Program-made: the position numbers and the translations under genes
Part shown: piece by piece, positions 23,350 through 34,065 of the stretch
Layout: every line of letters starts with the position of its first letter
How positions within the stretch are numbered: position 1 is the stretch's first letter
NCBI GenBank assembly: GCA_039720395.1
Contig: CM077826.1
Coordinates: 29,942,810 to 30,006,809, forward strand
DNA: 64,000 bases
Direction: 5' to 3'
DNA from: Liquidambar formosana
Lineage: Eukaryota; Streptophyta; Magnoliopsida; Saxifragales; Altingiaceae
Notes under the pieces: model-generated
What the model was told of the DNA's origin: nothing
Databases searched by the model: none
Seen by the model: the letters and a program-made list of their open reading frames with translations, nothing else

Positions 23350-24115
23350 ATCATCTAGCGGCTAAAAGCCATCACTTAAGTGGACACACAGGTTATATTG
23401 CATGGGTTTCAGATCATAATGAATGAAAGGGTCAACACAAACAAAAAAACCCATAAGCTTCAAGCCTTCAATCACTACCTAGGAAGCACGAACACGCCTA
23501 GGAAAAGTGCTGTAGCTATGTCCTGATATGTGTTGGACACCGACACGCCCTGACACGTGTTAGACATTTCCTGTACGTATCCATTAAATAAAAAAAATAG
23601 ATTAATTTCGGCATGGACGTAAAAGGGACACGGCATGAACGCGGAAGAGACACAATGAGGTAAAAAATAGAAATTTAAATTGTTTTAAAAGGGGTAATTT
23701 TAGTTATCATAAACAATTGATGGGTGCTTTTGCAAAAGCTGAAAAATGCCTTATTATAAATAATTTTAGGGACACTTATTTCTGTCTTAAAGAAGAATGG
23801 TTTTGTATCATGAGGTGTATGCTTCTTATGATAGGGTGTAATATTTTTTTTTTTTTAAAAAATTTAAAAATTGCATATATAATTATAAATATATATATAA
23901 TTATTTATTTATTACCGTATCTCCGCTGTGTCGTGTCTTGATATTTTTAAAAATTGCCGTTACAGAGTGTTAGTGTCATGTCACGTGTCCGTGTCCATGT
24001 CCGTGCTTCATAGATCACCACACGATGCCCCGAGTTCCGGCTCCCGTTGTCTTTTTCATCGTGTCTTCACTCCACTTAAGTGATGGCTTTCAACCGCTGG
24101 ATGAGAGATAGTTGA
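23350..24115. mobile_element. Foldback element interrupted by a hAT MITE
   Basis: The left arm contains AAAGCCATCACTTAAGTGGA (about 23367-23386) and the right arm its inverted copy TCCACTTAAGTGATGGCTTT (about 24071-24090). TCTAGCGGCT and a CCGCTGGATGA-type partner lie outside. The hAT MITE at 23479-24013 sits between the arms. The right outer sequence resembles the ends of the foldback element at 21.9 kb, so both may belong to one family. Confidence 0.5.
23479..24013. mobile_element. hAT-type MITE, 535 bp
   Basis: The left end is CTAGGAAGCACG and the complement of the right end is CTATGAAGCACG. Both subterminal regions are full of GACACG/CGTGTC words. The flanking 8-bp direct repeats ATCACTAC (23471-23478) and ATCACCAC (24014-24021) differ at one base, as expected of an old hAT target duplication. 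Non-coding. Confidence 0.75.
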
Positions 24116-24663
24116 GGTATTATATTGAAACTCTCTCCAAATTTCAGGGTACCAAAGTGTTTTCTACCCCACAAAAAAACAAAACGGATAGTTGGAATTC
24201 TCATTATGCAGCTGTTAAAACCATATCCATCGATCAATTAGCCCATGTGAATGTGTGTGGCTTCACGTGGTTTATACTAACTTAAAGTGGCGTCAGTTGC
24301 TAACTTAACTTTAACAATGAAAGGTCCTATATATCCTATATATATATATATATATCTTATGACTTATGGGATGGGATATAAGGTTGTATGATATATGTTC
24401 TTTATTATACAAAATATATACGAGGTTAAAAGTAATGTAGCCAAGTTTTTACAAAATATATTTCGCTATATATATATATATATATATATCAAAATCTTGG
24501 TATTTGATCTAACTATTCCAATTCAAAAATCAGAATTTAAATTTGTGAATCGTTTATGTTGTCATGGCATGCATTTGGGGCGTGGAATTTGTAATTTTTT
24601 ATTTTAGAGGACAAATAACATGTTCCTTCCCTATATATAAATTGTACGTGATATATTTTATAG

Positions 24664-25312
24664 GAAGGCGGGAAGGATCATAAAAGTGGGAAAAGGAAGA
24701 GCATAGTAGTGGGGCCTTGGGGAGGCAATGGTGGGTCCAGCTGGGATGATGGAAGCTACAACGCTGTGAGAGAAATCACAATTGTTTATGACCGTTGTAT
24801 CGACTCTATTCGTGTGGTGTATGATAAGAATGGTAAGCCTGTTACAGCTGAAAAACATGGAGGCGTTGGTGGCGGTCGAACGGCTGAGGTAAGCTCCATC
24901 ATTTAATTTTCCGTTTTTTTCCCCCACTATATATATTCTGCCATATATGCATATGATGCAGATTAAGCTGCAATACCCAGAGGAATTCGTTGTAAGTGTG
25001 AGTGGGCACTACTGTCCAGTGGTCCACGGCGGCACCCCTGTGATTCGATCACTGACTTTCAAGAGCAATCAGAGAACATTTGGGCCATTTGGAGTGGAGG
25101 AAGGGACGCCTTTTTCATTTCCGATGGAGGGAGGAGTCATTGTGGGATTCAATGGCCGAAGCGGTTGGTATTTAGATGCAATTGGATTCCGTCTATCTCG
25201 TGTCCAAACAACCCCACTCTTTCAAAGGGTTCAGAAGAAACTTCAAAAACTTGCGAGCACGGCTTCGAAATCCTCCTCTGCCTCCAAAGATAAATCAAGG
25301 GACGCCTCATGA
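24664..25312 (+). CDS. Jacalin-related (mannose-binding type) lectin
   Basis: Two coding exons are clear: 24664-24888 and 24962-25312, joined GAG|GTAAGC...ATGCAG|ATT in phase 0. With a one-codon first exon (see 20833) the protein has about 192 residues. A single jacalin domain spans roughly residues 18-155. It starts GPWGGNGGSSWDDG, with a central GPFG block, and ends in GWYLDAIGFRL, which preserves the GxxxD sugar-binding motif (residues 144-148). There is no signal peptide, so it is expected in the cytoplasm or nucleus like other mannose-type jacalins. A basic Lys/Ser-rich tail of about 35 residues after the domain is unusual. Such lectins are often linked to stress or defence; nothing here proves a role or inducer. 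Confidence 0.88.
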
Positions 25313-25494
25313 TCAACTTAAAGTCCATCACAGCTTTTGTTGAATTAATATGTATTTTACTAGCAAATAAAATGGGTCTACACGAGTCCTCCTCGTGTCT
25401 TTCTCCCAATGTACTGTATCAACGCTATCCAACTAATGCAGGTCACTATGGGAAAATAATTGCGGTTGAGTGCTAATTTTTTATTTACTTTTGA

Positions 25495-25785
25495 ATACTT
25501 TATCCGTTCTACAAAGATGTGCTATTTTTGTAACTTTTTTTATCTTATAATTTTTTTCCACTTAGAAAAGTCAAATTATTATTATTTTTTTTTTGAAATT
25601 TCTTATACTACTCTTAGTTGTTTCAATAATTACTTTTAACAAGTACAAAACCTAATACCAAGCAAGAAATGATATTTTTGGAAAGTTGAAGTTTAAAAAG
25701 TGACGAGTCAATGTAATAATAACTTTTCTTAAACTGTGTGTTTTATCAAACTTGATTTATTTTTGTGGAACGAAAGAAGAAAAAA
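25495..25785. mobile_element. Stowaway-like MITE downstream of the lectin
   Basis: The left end CTTTATCCGTTCTACAAAG and the complement of the right end CTTCTTTCGTTCCACAAAAA match as inverted ends. A TA precedes the left end. The interior is related to the MITE at 19599-19859 in opposite orientation. Non-coding; it lies about 180 bp past the lectin stop codon, so it may affect 3' processing. Confidence 0.5.
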
Positions 25786-26342
25786 GATTACCAACTTAAC
25801 TAACAATGATTATTAAATGTAATTATTTTCCTGTAGGCCGACCAATCTAAAATGCCCCCTGCATTATATCTACTCCACTTTTGAAATGGAGGACAAAGTA
25901 TACTCTAGTCTCTTAAGGCTTCAACTATTGGGCCGTGGACAACCAACCACTCAAAGTAGCAAAATGCATATTGTGACACTTAACCAGTCTTCATCGTTGT
26001 CTTTCTTCTTCATCATTATTATTACTTTTTTTGTTTTTGTTTTGTTTTTCTTTTTAATGGGGAATCATCTCATAGGAGGGTTCTTTGGACCCACTTATAG
26101 AACCTAAACCCTTAAGAGACTAGCGCAACCCACCGCCATGCCCCTCACTTAAATCTTGAGTTGTCCTAGTGTGGAATCGAATCTATGATTGTACACCTAA
26201 TCACACAATTACAAAGTCATTCTTACCAACTGGGTGACCTAAGCAAGGGCAGAACCTTATAGAGGGGTACCATAGGCTGTAGCCTAGGTAGCCCAACCCA
26301 TTTTTTTGTTTTTTACATGTTGATTTAGTTGAATTTTACTTC

Positions 26343-26743
26343 GGGAACGGCTATTGCAACCCCCCATTCCTATAAGCCCACCCCCCATCCTTTAGGGTTT
26401 TTAAGGTTTTATACAAAATATAAAAAGTTTTTATGAAAACCAGCTGTGATGTCCATTAGAAAACATCATTTTGAACAACTTTGCAGAAGAAATTTTTTCC
26501 AAAATTTATTGTTTAGGTAGACTTTTTGGCAAAAAATGAAATAAAGGCTATAAATAGTTAAAAAGTATATTTAAATGATAGATTTTGGAAAAACTTTCTT
26601 CTGCAAAGTTGTTCAAAATGGTGTTTTCTAATGGACATCACGGCCGGTTTTCATAAAAACTTTTTATATTTTGCATAAAACCTTAAAAACCTAAAGGATG
26701 GGGGGTGGGCTTATAGGAATGGGGGGTTGCAATAGCCATTCCC
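26343..26743. mobile_element. Mutator-type MITE, 401 bp, with 9-bp TSD
   Basis: The arms are inverted copies over about 170 bp. Both begin GGGAA(C/T)GGCTATTGCAACC and continue through a C-rich block and AGGGTTTTTAAGG. The perfect 9-bp direct repeat TTTTACTTC flanks the element (26334-26342 and 26744-26752). Long inverted ends plus a 9-bp target duplication identify a Mutator-like non-autonomous element. Non-coding. Confidence 0.9.
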
Positions 26744-26789
26744 TTTTACTTCCTAAGAGAGCCTTAGCCCAGGCAAGAAATGGCCCACT

Positions 26790-28210
26790 AGCTGAGGGTA
26801 TATCTATAGTCCAAATACTTGCAATAATATAATTAAAAAAAAAATGGTAAGGAATTGAGGTAGAGAAAAACTATAATGCGAAACATAATGAATAACAAAA
26901 ATTTAAACTCAATTCCCTATGGTCCATGAATTTGATTGTGATTTATTATAAAACAAAACCCTAATTAGAAGAAGAGGATTGATACTTACAATTGGTCCTT
27001 AAGATGTATAATTGAACAATGAACAAGTAGTACAAGTGTCCAGCCTCCACGTTATCCACTTCAAGCAAAAGTTTTCAATTGTTCTTCAAATTCTCTTTAG
27101 AGTTTGCTAGAAGAGGAGAACTAGAAGAGAGAGAGTGTGGCTTCTCACTAGGGCCGACCAAAGAGAGGGATTGAGAGTGTGTGTTGGTCTTGTTAGCAAG
27201 TGCTAGCTGCTTAAACAGCAAGCCAAGGGAGGGCTCGCCATGGGGGAATTCCCACCTTGTGTGGGATTTGCAACTTCCTTAAATTGTACTTTAACCCCTC
27301 CAATTTACATCTAATATAGGTATGGCCCAAAAGAACTTTTCTAAGTACACTTTAATCCTTTCTCTCACAACTTAAAGTCTCACTTTGCTTATCTGTGTAA
27401 TCTATTGGATTTACAACATCTAGTAGTAGGTAGTAGAACATAAGTGCCCAATGAAACACTTTCCATTAAGGGTCTAATTAAAACTCCTTCTTATTCCTTA
27501 AATGATGATAACCAACTTATATCAATTAAAGCTTCTACTGACCATGAATAACATCTAGCAATGACTCATGGTGTGATCTTAAATGAGGTGAAGATAAATC
27601 AAAGAATCCTTCAGTTACAGGTAATGTTACAATTACATTATTCCATTAACACAATGTCTGATTAAACTAATAAGACATGGAAGTCTGTCAAGTCCTAGTT
27701 CAATACTTTTATACTCATTCTCAAATATCAACTCATATGATGCAATATAAAAACTCCTTTTCCTTTTCCATAGTTATCCTATTATGTCTATGGACTTTCA
27801 TGAGTTATATTGGTGAATGCTATGTGAGACATTCTCTCCCACTAAGAGTGATAGATCCTTGTTGATCACTTATATGCCTTCACACATGAAACAGTAAAAC
27901 CAATGAACATCTTTGTAAACCTTTAGTGGGATATATAGTTAGTACTATTAAACTTTTAAAACTCTATACATAAGACAACTATAGTGTATTAGGTCTAAAG
28001 ATTATTTGTACCACTATAACTATGTGATTTCATATTCTTAACTCTAACTCCATGGATATATCATGTAAATATAAAGAATAGAATAAACATGATAAAATAA
28101 AACCCTTTATTAAATAATAATAAATGTGACATACAATAAATGAAATTCTATGATTGTCTTTATCCCTAAAGTATTATCTCTATAATTAGCTGTAGGGCAT
28201 ACAACTAACA
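26790..28210 (-). mobile_element. Probable LTR (solo or truncated) of a Copia-type retroelement
   Basis: Read on the minus strand the block starts TGTATGCCCTACAGC at about 28207, a start typical of a large family of plant Copia LTRs, and runs AT-rich without coding sequence. No primer site or polypurine tract was found next to it, so it may be a solo LTR. The far end near 26.8 kb is not fixed. Confidence 0.4.
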
Positions 28211-28254
28211 AAAAATAGGGAAAAGAGGTTGCAAGTTTAGTTTATATATAAGTA

Positions 28255-28954
28255 GGGCCTCTATTAACACCCCAAGACTTGCTTTATCCCTCATTTTTTA
28301 AAATTTTCAAGGTTATATGAAAAATACAAAAGAATCTTAGGAAAAATGACCATGTTGTCTACTAGAGAACATCATTTTGAAAAATATTATAAAATAAATT
28401 TTTTTCTAAAATCTCTCGTTCAAGTAAACTTTTTGGCCATGTGGCTTTGTTTCATTAAATGGCCAAAATGTCCACTTAAAAGAAATATTTTTGAAAAAAA
28501 TTCTTCTATAAAGTTGTTCAAAATAATGTTTTTTTAGTAATCAACATGGCCATTTTTCATGAAAACTTTTTAAATTTTCTATAAAACCTTAAGAAGTTTA
28601 AAGAGTAGGGGATAAAATGGAAGTCTTAGGCTATGTTTGGTAAGCCGGATTAAAAGGTTGGATAGGATAAGATTATTATACGAACAAAAAGTCTTTAATT
28701 GCTTTGTTTCAAGTGGGGAAGATGGTCTCTCGGACAATTTTTTATTCCATTGTTATTTTTAAATGACATAGTATCCTAGGATAAAAATATACCACCTCCC
28801 TTGGGTAAATATCTCATATATGGGGAATATAACTATCCTATGGATAGTATATCCCTTATTTGGAAATAGCACAAAGTACATGAAAATGATCTATTAATCC
28901 AATCTGGCTTATCCGGTATACCAAACATAGCCTTAGGGTGCCAATAGCGACCTC
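28255..28954. mobile_element. Diverged Mutator-type MITE, relative of 26343-26743
   Basis: The arms are long inverted copies. The left side includes CACCCCAAGACTTGCTTTAT and the right side, complemented, CACCCTAAGACTTCCATTTT. Further in, both share AACATCATTTTGAA-like and AAAATGGCCATGTTG-like blocks also present in the 26.3-kb element. The right arm is split by the Tourist MITE at 28629-28932: the words before and after that insertion join to restore the arm. No clear 9-bp TSD remains. Confidence 0.6.
28629..28932. mobile_element. Tourist-type (PIF/Harbinger) MITE, 304 bp
   Basis: Both ends begin GGCTATGTTTGGTA(A/T) in inverted orientation and continue CCGGAT. TTA flanks each side (28626-28628, 28933-28935). 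This is the classical plant Tourist end and target. Confidence 0.85.
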
Positions 28955-29099
28955 CTATTATGTGTTCATTATTTTTTTTACCAAATCCAGTGTAATTTTA
29001 AATCTTAACTCCGCCCCTAGACCCAAGGGTGGGTAACCAGTCTCCTTCAGTTTGCCATTAGTAAGAAAGTGATGAAAATTTGTTGCATCAGATGCACTT

Positions 29100-29153
29100 G
29101 ATTGGCTTAATAGGGTTTTTTCTTTTTTCTTTTTTTTTTTTTTTTTTTTTTTT
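29100..29153. repeat. Poly(T) tract
   Basis: A long, nearly pure T run with a few C interruptions; possibly the A tail of a minus-strand retroposed sequence. Confidence 0.5.
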
Positions 29154-29431
29154 GAGGGCTTTGGTAATGGGTCCCTCATATTAGACTTTTGGTTTCTTAA
29201 GTTCAAGCCAAAAGATTTTTGTCCTGAAGACCATACCCTCTCTTTTATGGAACTTCATACCATTAATATACTCATAAACCAACGAGTCTTAGCTCGATAC
29301 TTCTCCCGTGTTGTGCTGAACAAGCTAACTTCTCCAATTTGCTTTCCCTGCTTCAGCAGTTGGGTATTCCAAACCCATATTCCTTCATTTGATCTCTCTC
29401 CCTCTCTTTTTCTCTCTTTGATTCTAACGCC

Positions 29432-29575
29432 ATGGGAAGAATCAACGGCCAGAAAGCCAAGATAACTCATGAGAGAAATCTGGAGAAACATAAAGGCATT
29501 GAGGGAAGTTAGATTGAATCGAACAAGAAAGCCATGACGATCCAATGCAAGGTGTGTGTTAATGTTTGGGTCAGG
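29432..29575 (+). pseudogene. Small zinc-finger protein (At2g23090-like), broken
   Basis: An ATG in a good context at 29432 opens MGRINGQKAKITHERNLEK and, 14 codons later, NKKAMTIQCKVC. This matches the start of the short conserved plant protein family typified by Arabidopsis At2g23090 (4F5-like N-terminus plus a C2H2-type zf-met2 finger). The family's glutamine after the KGS-like segment is replaced by a TAG (GS*IE). Homology fades after about 29575, and LTR-like DNA then begins, so most of the finger, with its second Cys/His pair, is missing. CT-rich sequence before the ATG looks like a real 5' leader. A donor-like AAG|GTGTGT at 29551 might once have been an exon end. Confidence 0.6.
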
Positions 29576-29608
29576 TAATGACCCGCAACCATGGTCCACC
29601 CACATGTA

Positions 29609-29862
29609 GGTGTTATTAGTTTGCTTCTGTTATGAGTTGGTTTCCTATTATGTAGGGGAACTCTAGTTCTATTAGGATTAGGACTTTATTAGGATTACGA
29701 CTTAATAGAGTCTATATATATGGGGAGGCTCTCTCTTAGTTTAAGGGTTCATGAATTTGTTCCCTTTCTACATACTCTGCCCTCTCGAGTACTCTCCCAC
29801 AATGATCACCATAGCCTAGAGAATTTGAAAGCGTCGAACAAAAGGAGAACTCTAGTAGCTAT
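29609..29862 (+). mobile_element. LTR-like fragment before the TRIM pair
   Basis: Starts TGTTATTAG and has a TATATATATGGGGAGG TATA-like region and repeated TTAGGATTA words typical of plant LTRs. The TRIM pair appears to have landed in it. Its continuation after 32134 was not identified with confidence. Confidence 0.35.
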
Positions 29863-31025
29863 TGAAGAAATAAATCAAGGGCAGATTGCCAATTGAGAGA
29901 TCCTAGGATTATGGAAATGAAAGAGCAAATCAAGGAAGGAGATCGAGAGAATATGAAGGAGATTGATTTATTTCCTTCATTAAATAATTTGATTATTATT
30001 TATTTCCATTTTATTGTCTCTTGTTATCTATTTAAACTCATTAGTAGTTTGGTTGTAATCAAGCAATTAAATTATGAATTAGAATCAATTTTTCTATATG
30101 GTATCAGAGTAGGTGATCCACCTGTGAGTGACTCGTCTTCCTTTTGCCTTTCATTTCGCCGGTGGGTGACATTTCTTGCTATTAGTCAAAACGCCGTCCG
30201 TCGGGCTTCATTTAGTATATATATATTTTTAATCCTTATTTTCTTTTTCTCACTTCCTTTAAATCAGATTCATCCACTTTAGTGTCATTGGTCTTCCTAA
30301 ACCTTGTTATAATCACCCTTAGAATCTTGATTTTTTTTTCCCCAGTGATTCTCCAACCCTGAATCTGCCACCATCAATATCACTACCATGCTACTACCAA
30401 CATTATTTCACCAATAACATGAAACTCTTGATCTTGGGAATTTCAATTTGAGGTTGCAAACTCAAAAAGAGTATTCGCCTTGATAAATGCCCACGGTAAC
30501 CAGGACTTTGGTTCGTGGAGCTCTCTTTTCCTACATTGTTGAAGTCTATAAAGGTTACAAGTATATAGGGGCTTGACCTAGACTTCGCCTCATGGGACTT
30601 TGGTCCATAGAGCCTTTATTGGCTTACGAAGTCTCATTGTTTCTTGTTATCATTGATCCATTGAGGTCACTTGGCTTATTTTAAGAATTTTCATCAATGG
30701 TGGTACATCTTTCATGATTCGGTATCAAACTCAAGGAGATTTTATTTAAAATCTTCTTAAGTTTGAGGAGGAGTATTGAGGAAATAAATCAAGACAAGAA
30801 AATCATGGATGGGATCAAGAGTATAGGGAAATAAATCAAGAAGGAGCATATCAAGGAAGGGGATCAATTAAGAGACATTCATGGAGAGAAGACTTGATTT
30901 ATTTCCTCGTTTATGTATTTCCATTATTATTAATTTCCATACTATTTCCTCTTGTTCTCTATATAATCCTAGCATTGGATTGACTGTAACCAGGCAAGTC
31001 ATTATCAATGAGAATCAATATTTCA
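29863..31025 (+). mobile_element. TRIM-like non-autonomous LTR element (plus orientation)
   Basis: A 5' LTR spans about 29863-30108 and a 3' LTR 30777-31025. Both start TG(A)(G/A)(G/A)AAATAAATC and contain GAAGGAAATAAAT-like and ATTTCCATT-type words. Next to the 5' LTR is a primer site TGGTATCAGAGT (30109-30120) for initiator tRNA-Met. Next to the 3' LTR is a polypurine tract, TTTGAGGAGGAG. The internal part of about 670 bp has no gag-pol. Size and signals fit a terminal-repeat retrotransposon in miniature driven by a Copia-like helper. Confidence 0.75.
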
Positions 31026-32134
31026 TAGAAAAATTGATTCTCATTCATAATTGAATTGCTTAATTACAACCAAACCACTAATGAGTTTATATGGATACAA
31101 GAGATAATAAAATGGAAATAAATAATAATAAAATTATTTAATGAAGGAAATAAATTAATCTCCTTCATATTCTCTTGATCTCCTTCCTTAATTTGCGCTT
31201 TCATTTCCATAATCCCTAGATCTCTCCATTCACAATCTACCTTTGATTTATTTCCTCAAATACTCCCCCTCAAACTTATAATTTTAAATAAAATCTTCTT
31301 GAGTTTGATTGTGAATGATGAAAGATATAACACCATTGATGTGTGTGTGTGCTTTTTTTTCTTTTTTTTTTGGCTAGAAGTGACCTCAATGGGTCAATGA
31401 CAATGAATAAACAACATGGCTTTATAAAGCTAATAAAGACTATAGACCAAAGTCCCATGAGTTGAAATCTAGGCCAAACCTTTATACACTTGTAGCCTTG
31501 AGACTTTAACAACGTGGGAAGAGATAGCGCTCCATGAACAAAAGTCCAGGTCCAAGCTAAAACTTCTTTGAGTTTGCGACCTCGGATTGAAATACCCAAT
31601 ATGAAGAGTTTCTTACTATCAATGAAATAACACCGATAGTGACATTTGTAGCAATCTTGATGATGGTGTTGTGAGCACATTCAATTCCAATGTTGGAGAA
31701 TCATTGGGAAAAATCAAGATTTTTTTTTTCTTTGTGGGTGGTTATAACAAGATTCAAGAGGACAAGACTACAGTGGATATCTAACACAAAAGAAATGAGA
31801 AGAAGAAAAATAAATCATAACTAAGTGAAGGCATGGCAAGAAACGCCACTCATTGGCAGAATGGAAGATGAAAGGACCAGTCACTCACTCACAAGTGGAT
31901 CGTTGTCTCTGATACCAAATAGAAAAACGGTTTCTCATTCATCATTGAATTGCTTGATTACAACCTAAACCACTAATGATTTTAAATAGATAACAAGAGA
32001 TAATAAACTGGAAATAATTAATAATCAAATTATTTAATGAAGGAAATAAATCAATCTCCTTCCTTGATTTGCTCTTTCATTTCCATAATCCCTGGATCTC
32101 TCCATTGACAATCTACCCTTGATTTATTTCCTCA
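31026..32134 (-). mobile_element. TRIM-like non-autonomous LTR element (minus orientation)
   Basis: A minus-strand copy of the same family as 29863-31025. Its 3' LTR is 31026-31258, next to a polypurine tract that reads TTTGAGGGGGAGTA on the minus strand. Its 5' LTR is 31920-32134, with a tRNA-Met primer site complement at 31906-31917 (TCTCTGATACCA). The internal sequence is non-coding; a 134-codon open frame inside it shows no known domain. It abuts the plus-strand copy with no spacer. Confidence 0.75.
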
Positions 32135-32539
32135 ATAGTAGCGATCCCTAAAACTTATGCCGCAACAAGAAATATACACAAAGGTCTAGTTCATGTTGGA
32201 GACAAGACAAAACATTTGGCAACATTGCGGACTCCTAACAACAAATGACGAGTGATTCTTGGGTCTCTTCCGCAAGAGGTAACTCTTAGACCCGTTTTGT
32301 ATGCTATATGTAGTAGTAATAACATGTTTACAGTGTGCATGCAGATATTTATTTGCATAATGTCGAAGGGTGAAGTATAGGGAATAGGTTGAAGCAAAGC
32401 ACCCCAAATCTGATGTTTTACATATTTCCCTCATCTTAGAAAATAAATAAACTTGGGAAACACGAACTTCTTTATGACCAATAATTGGATTTCTAATTTA
32501 GCTTAGAGCATTTCACTAAGAGAAGATGGCACAAGCTCA
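32135..32539. other. Unassigned DNA between the TRIM pair and a hAT pseudogene
   Basis: Probably the decayed 3' part of the minus-strand hAT element. Short frames here show no domain. Confidence 0.35.
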
Positions 32540-34065
32540 TTGCTAGAATGAACTCTGCACATAAATGGGGAGGACTAATGAAGCAAACATTGCAATTAAG
32601 GAAATGTCAACTTGAGGGAATAGATAATGGTTTTCCAAAAGGAAGGCATCAAAATAGTTGAGCAACTCTTTTACCCTTTTGCTCCTTGCCCATCGACAAG
32701 ATGTCCAATCCTCTAAAATAAACATCTTCCTCAAGTTATCCTTATGATGATGAATACTTGCTAGTGTGAAAAAGGCAGTTGCAAATCGAGTATAGCAGGC
32801 TTGGTCAACTTCCTTTGGTTTGTGAAGCGTCTCATCATGTTTAATGAGCCTCGACGACCATATATATAGGCATTGAGTTCCATTGCCCTCTTTCAGTGAT
32901 CTCTTGATGCTAGCAATCTGCCCAATGTCTTCTAACATCAAATCTATGCAATGGGCAGCACAAGGTGACCAATATAAATGTGAGTGCTTTGCTTCCAACA
33001 ATCTCCCTATTAAATAATTAATTAATTACTTAATTAGACAATTAGATTTCACTAGAAGACCAAATATCAAATTTATGATTTATAAGTTATTTAAGTAATT
33101 AACTAACAATTAACAAAACTATCTAAAAATATTCACCTGCCATCATGTAATTTGAGGCATTATCTGTTATGACTTGAACCACATTAGCTTCTCCAATGCG
33201 CTCTACCTAATCATCAAGTAATTTAAACATTTTGGCACTGGTCTTACTATATTCAGAAGCATCAATGGACTCGATGAACATGATTCCTTTGGGACAATTC
33301 AGCAAAAAGTTTATCAAGGTCTTCCCATTCCTGTTACTCCATCCATCAGACATAATAGAGCATCCATTTCTTGCCCATTCTTCTTTATGATTTTTCATTA
33401 TAGTATTTGTATGAGCCAACTCCTTTTTTAAGATAGGAACCCTCACCTTATGGTAATTTGGTGGTCTCATTCCCACACCATATTGCCCTATGGATTCAAT
33501 TGCAACCCCAAAACTATCATAATTGATAGCATTAAATGGTATCCCAACTTCATACATCCACCTTGCTATGTGTTGGCATGCCCTATCCCTTGCCTCCTTC
33601 TTGTAGGCATCATTGATTGTGGTTTGTTTTACTTTCTTACTATTTCTATTCTTCACAACCATCTTCGGATCAAGAGTAAGTATGCATCCATTGGCCCTTT
33701 TGCTTAGGTTTTTTCAATGCTGACTTTTTTGATTGAGTACTTTCCTTTGAGCTTGAAAGTCTTTTGCCACGATGATCAACCTTTGCCAAATCATCTTCCT
33801 CTCCAATCTTCAGCTTCAGCTATGTCATCAAAGTCGGGCAATAGATTCCTTTGTTCTTTCTCTGCCTTTTTCCCTAGCATATATTCTCTTATTTCTGTTT
33901 TGACATGCTCTGGGTACTTCACACAGGCTTATGCATTTCTTTGCCCTCCAATTAGAAGTTGTTTGGCCCGAAATATGCCTCTATTAGTCACCTTCCCACA
34001 GAAATAGCAAATTACAGAAGAGTTGTTCTTTGGATCTCGTCTCGCACACTTCCATCCAGGATCCT
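32540..34065 (-). pseudogene. hAT transposase with BED finger and DUF659, truncated
   Basis: Minus strand, N to C. A BED-type zinc finger lies at about 34063-33949 (DPGWKCARRDPKNN, then CYFCGKVTNRGIF). A basic linker follows, then DUF659 at about 33560-33110 (CSIMSDGWSNRNGKTLINFL, VERIGEANVVQVITDN). A donor-like CAG|GTGAAT at about 33137 and an acceptor before 33006 suggest an intron. The next exon (33005-32540) has SPCAAHCIDLMLEDIGQI and YTRFATAFFTLASI, as in hAT catalytic domains. Frameshifts disrupt the region between the finger and DUF659, and the C-terminal dimerisation domain is not found. Terminal repeats were not identified. It belongs to the same broad family as the 7.1-12.4 kb element but is clearly a different copy. 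Confidence 0.75.

Noticed and set aside
31276..31680. 134-codon frame inside the minus TRIM as a gag remnant
   Set aside because: No gag, zinc-knuckle or protease motif is present, and the matching part of the plus copy is not open.
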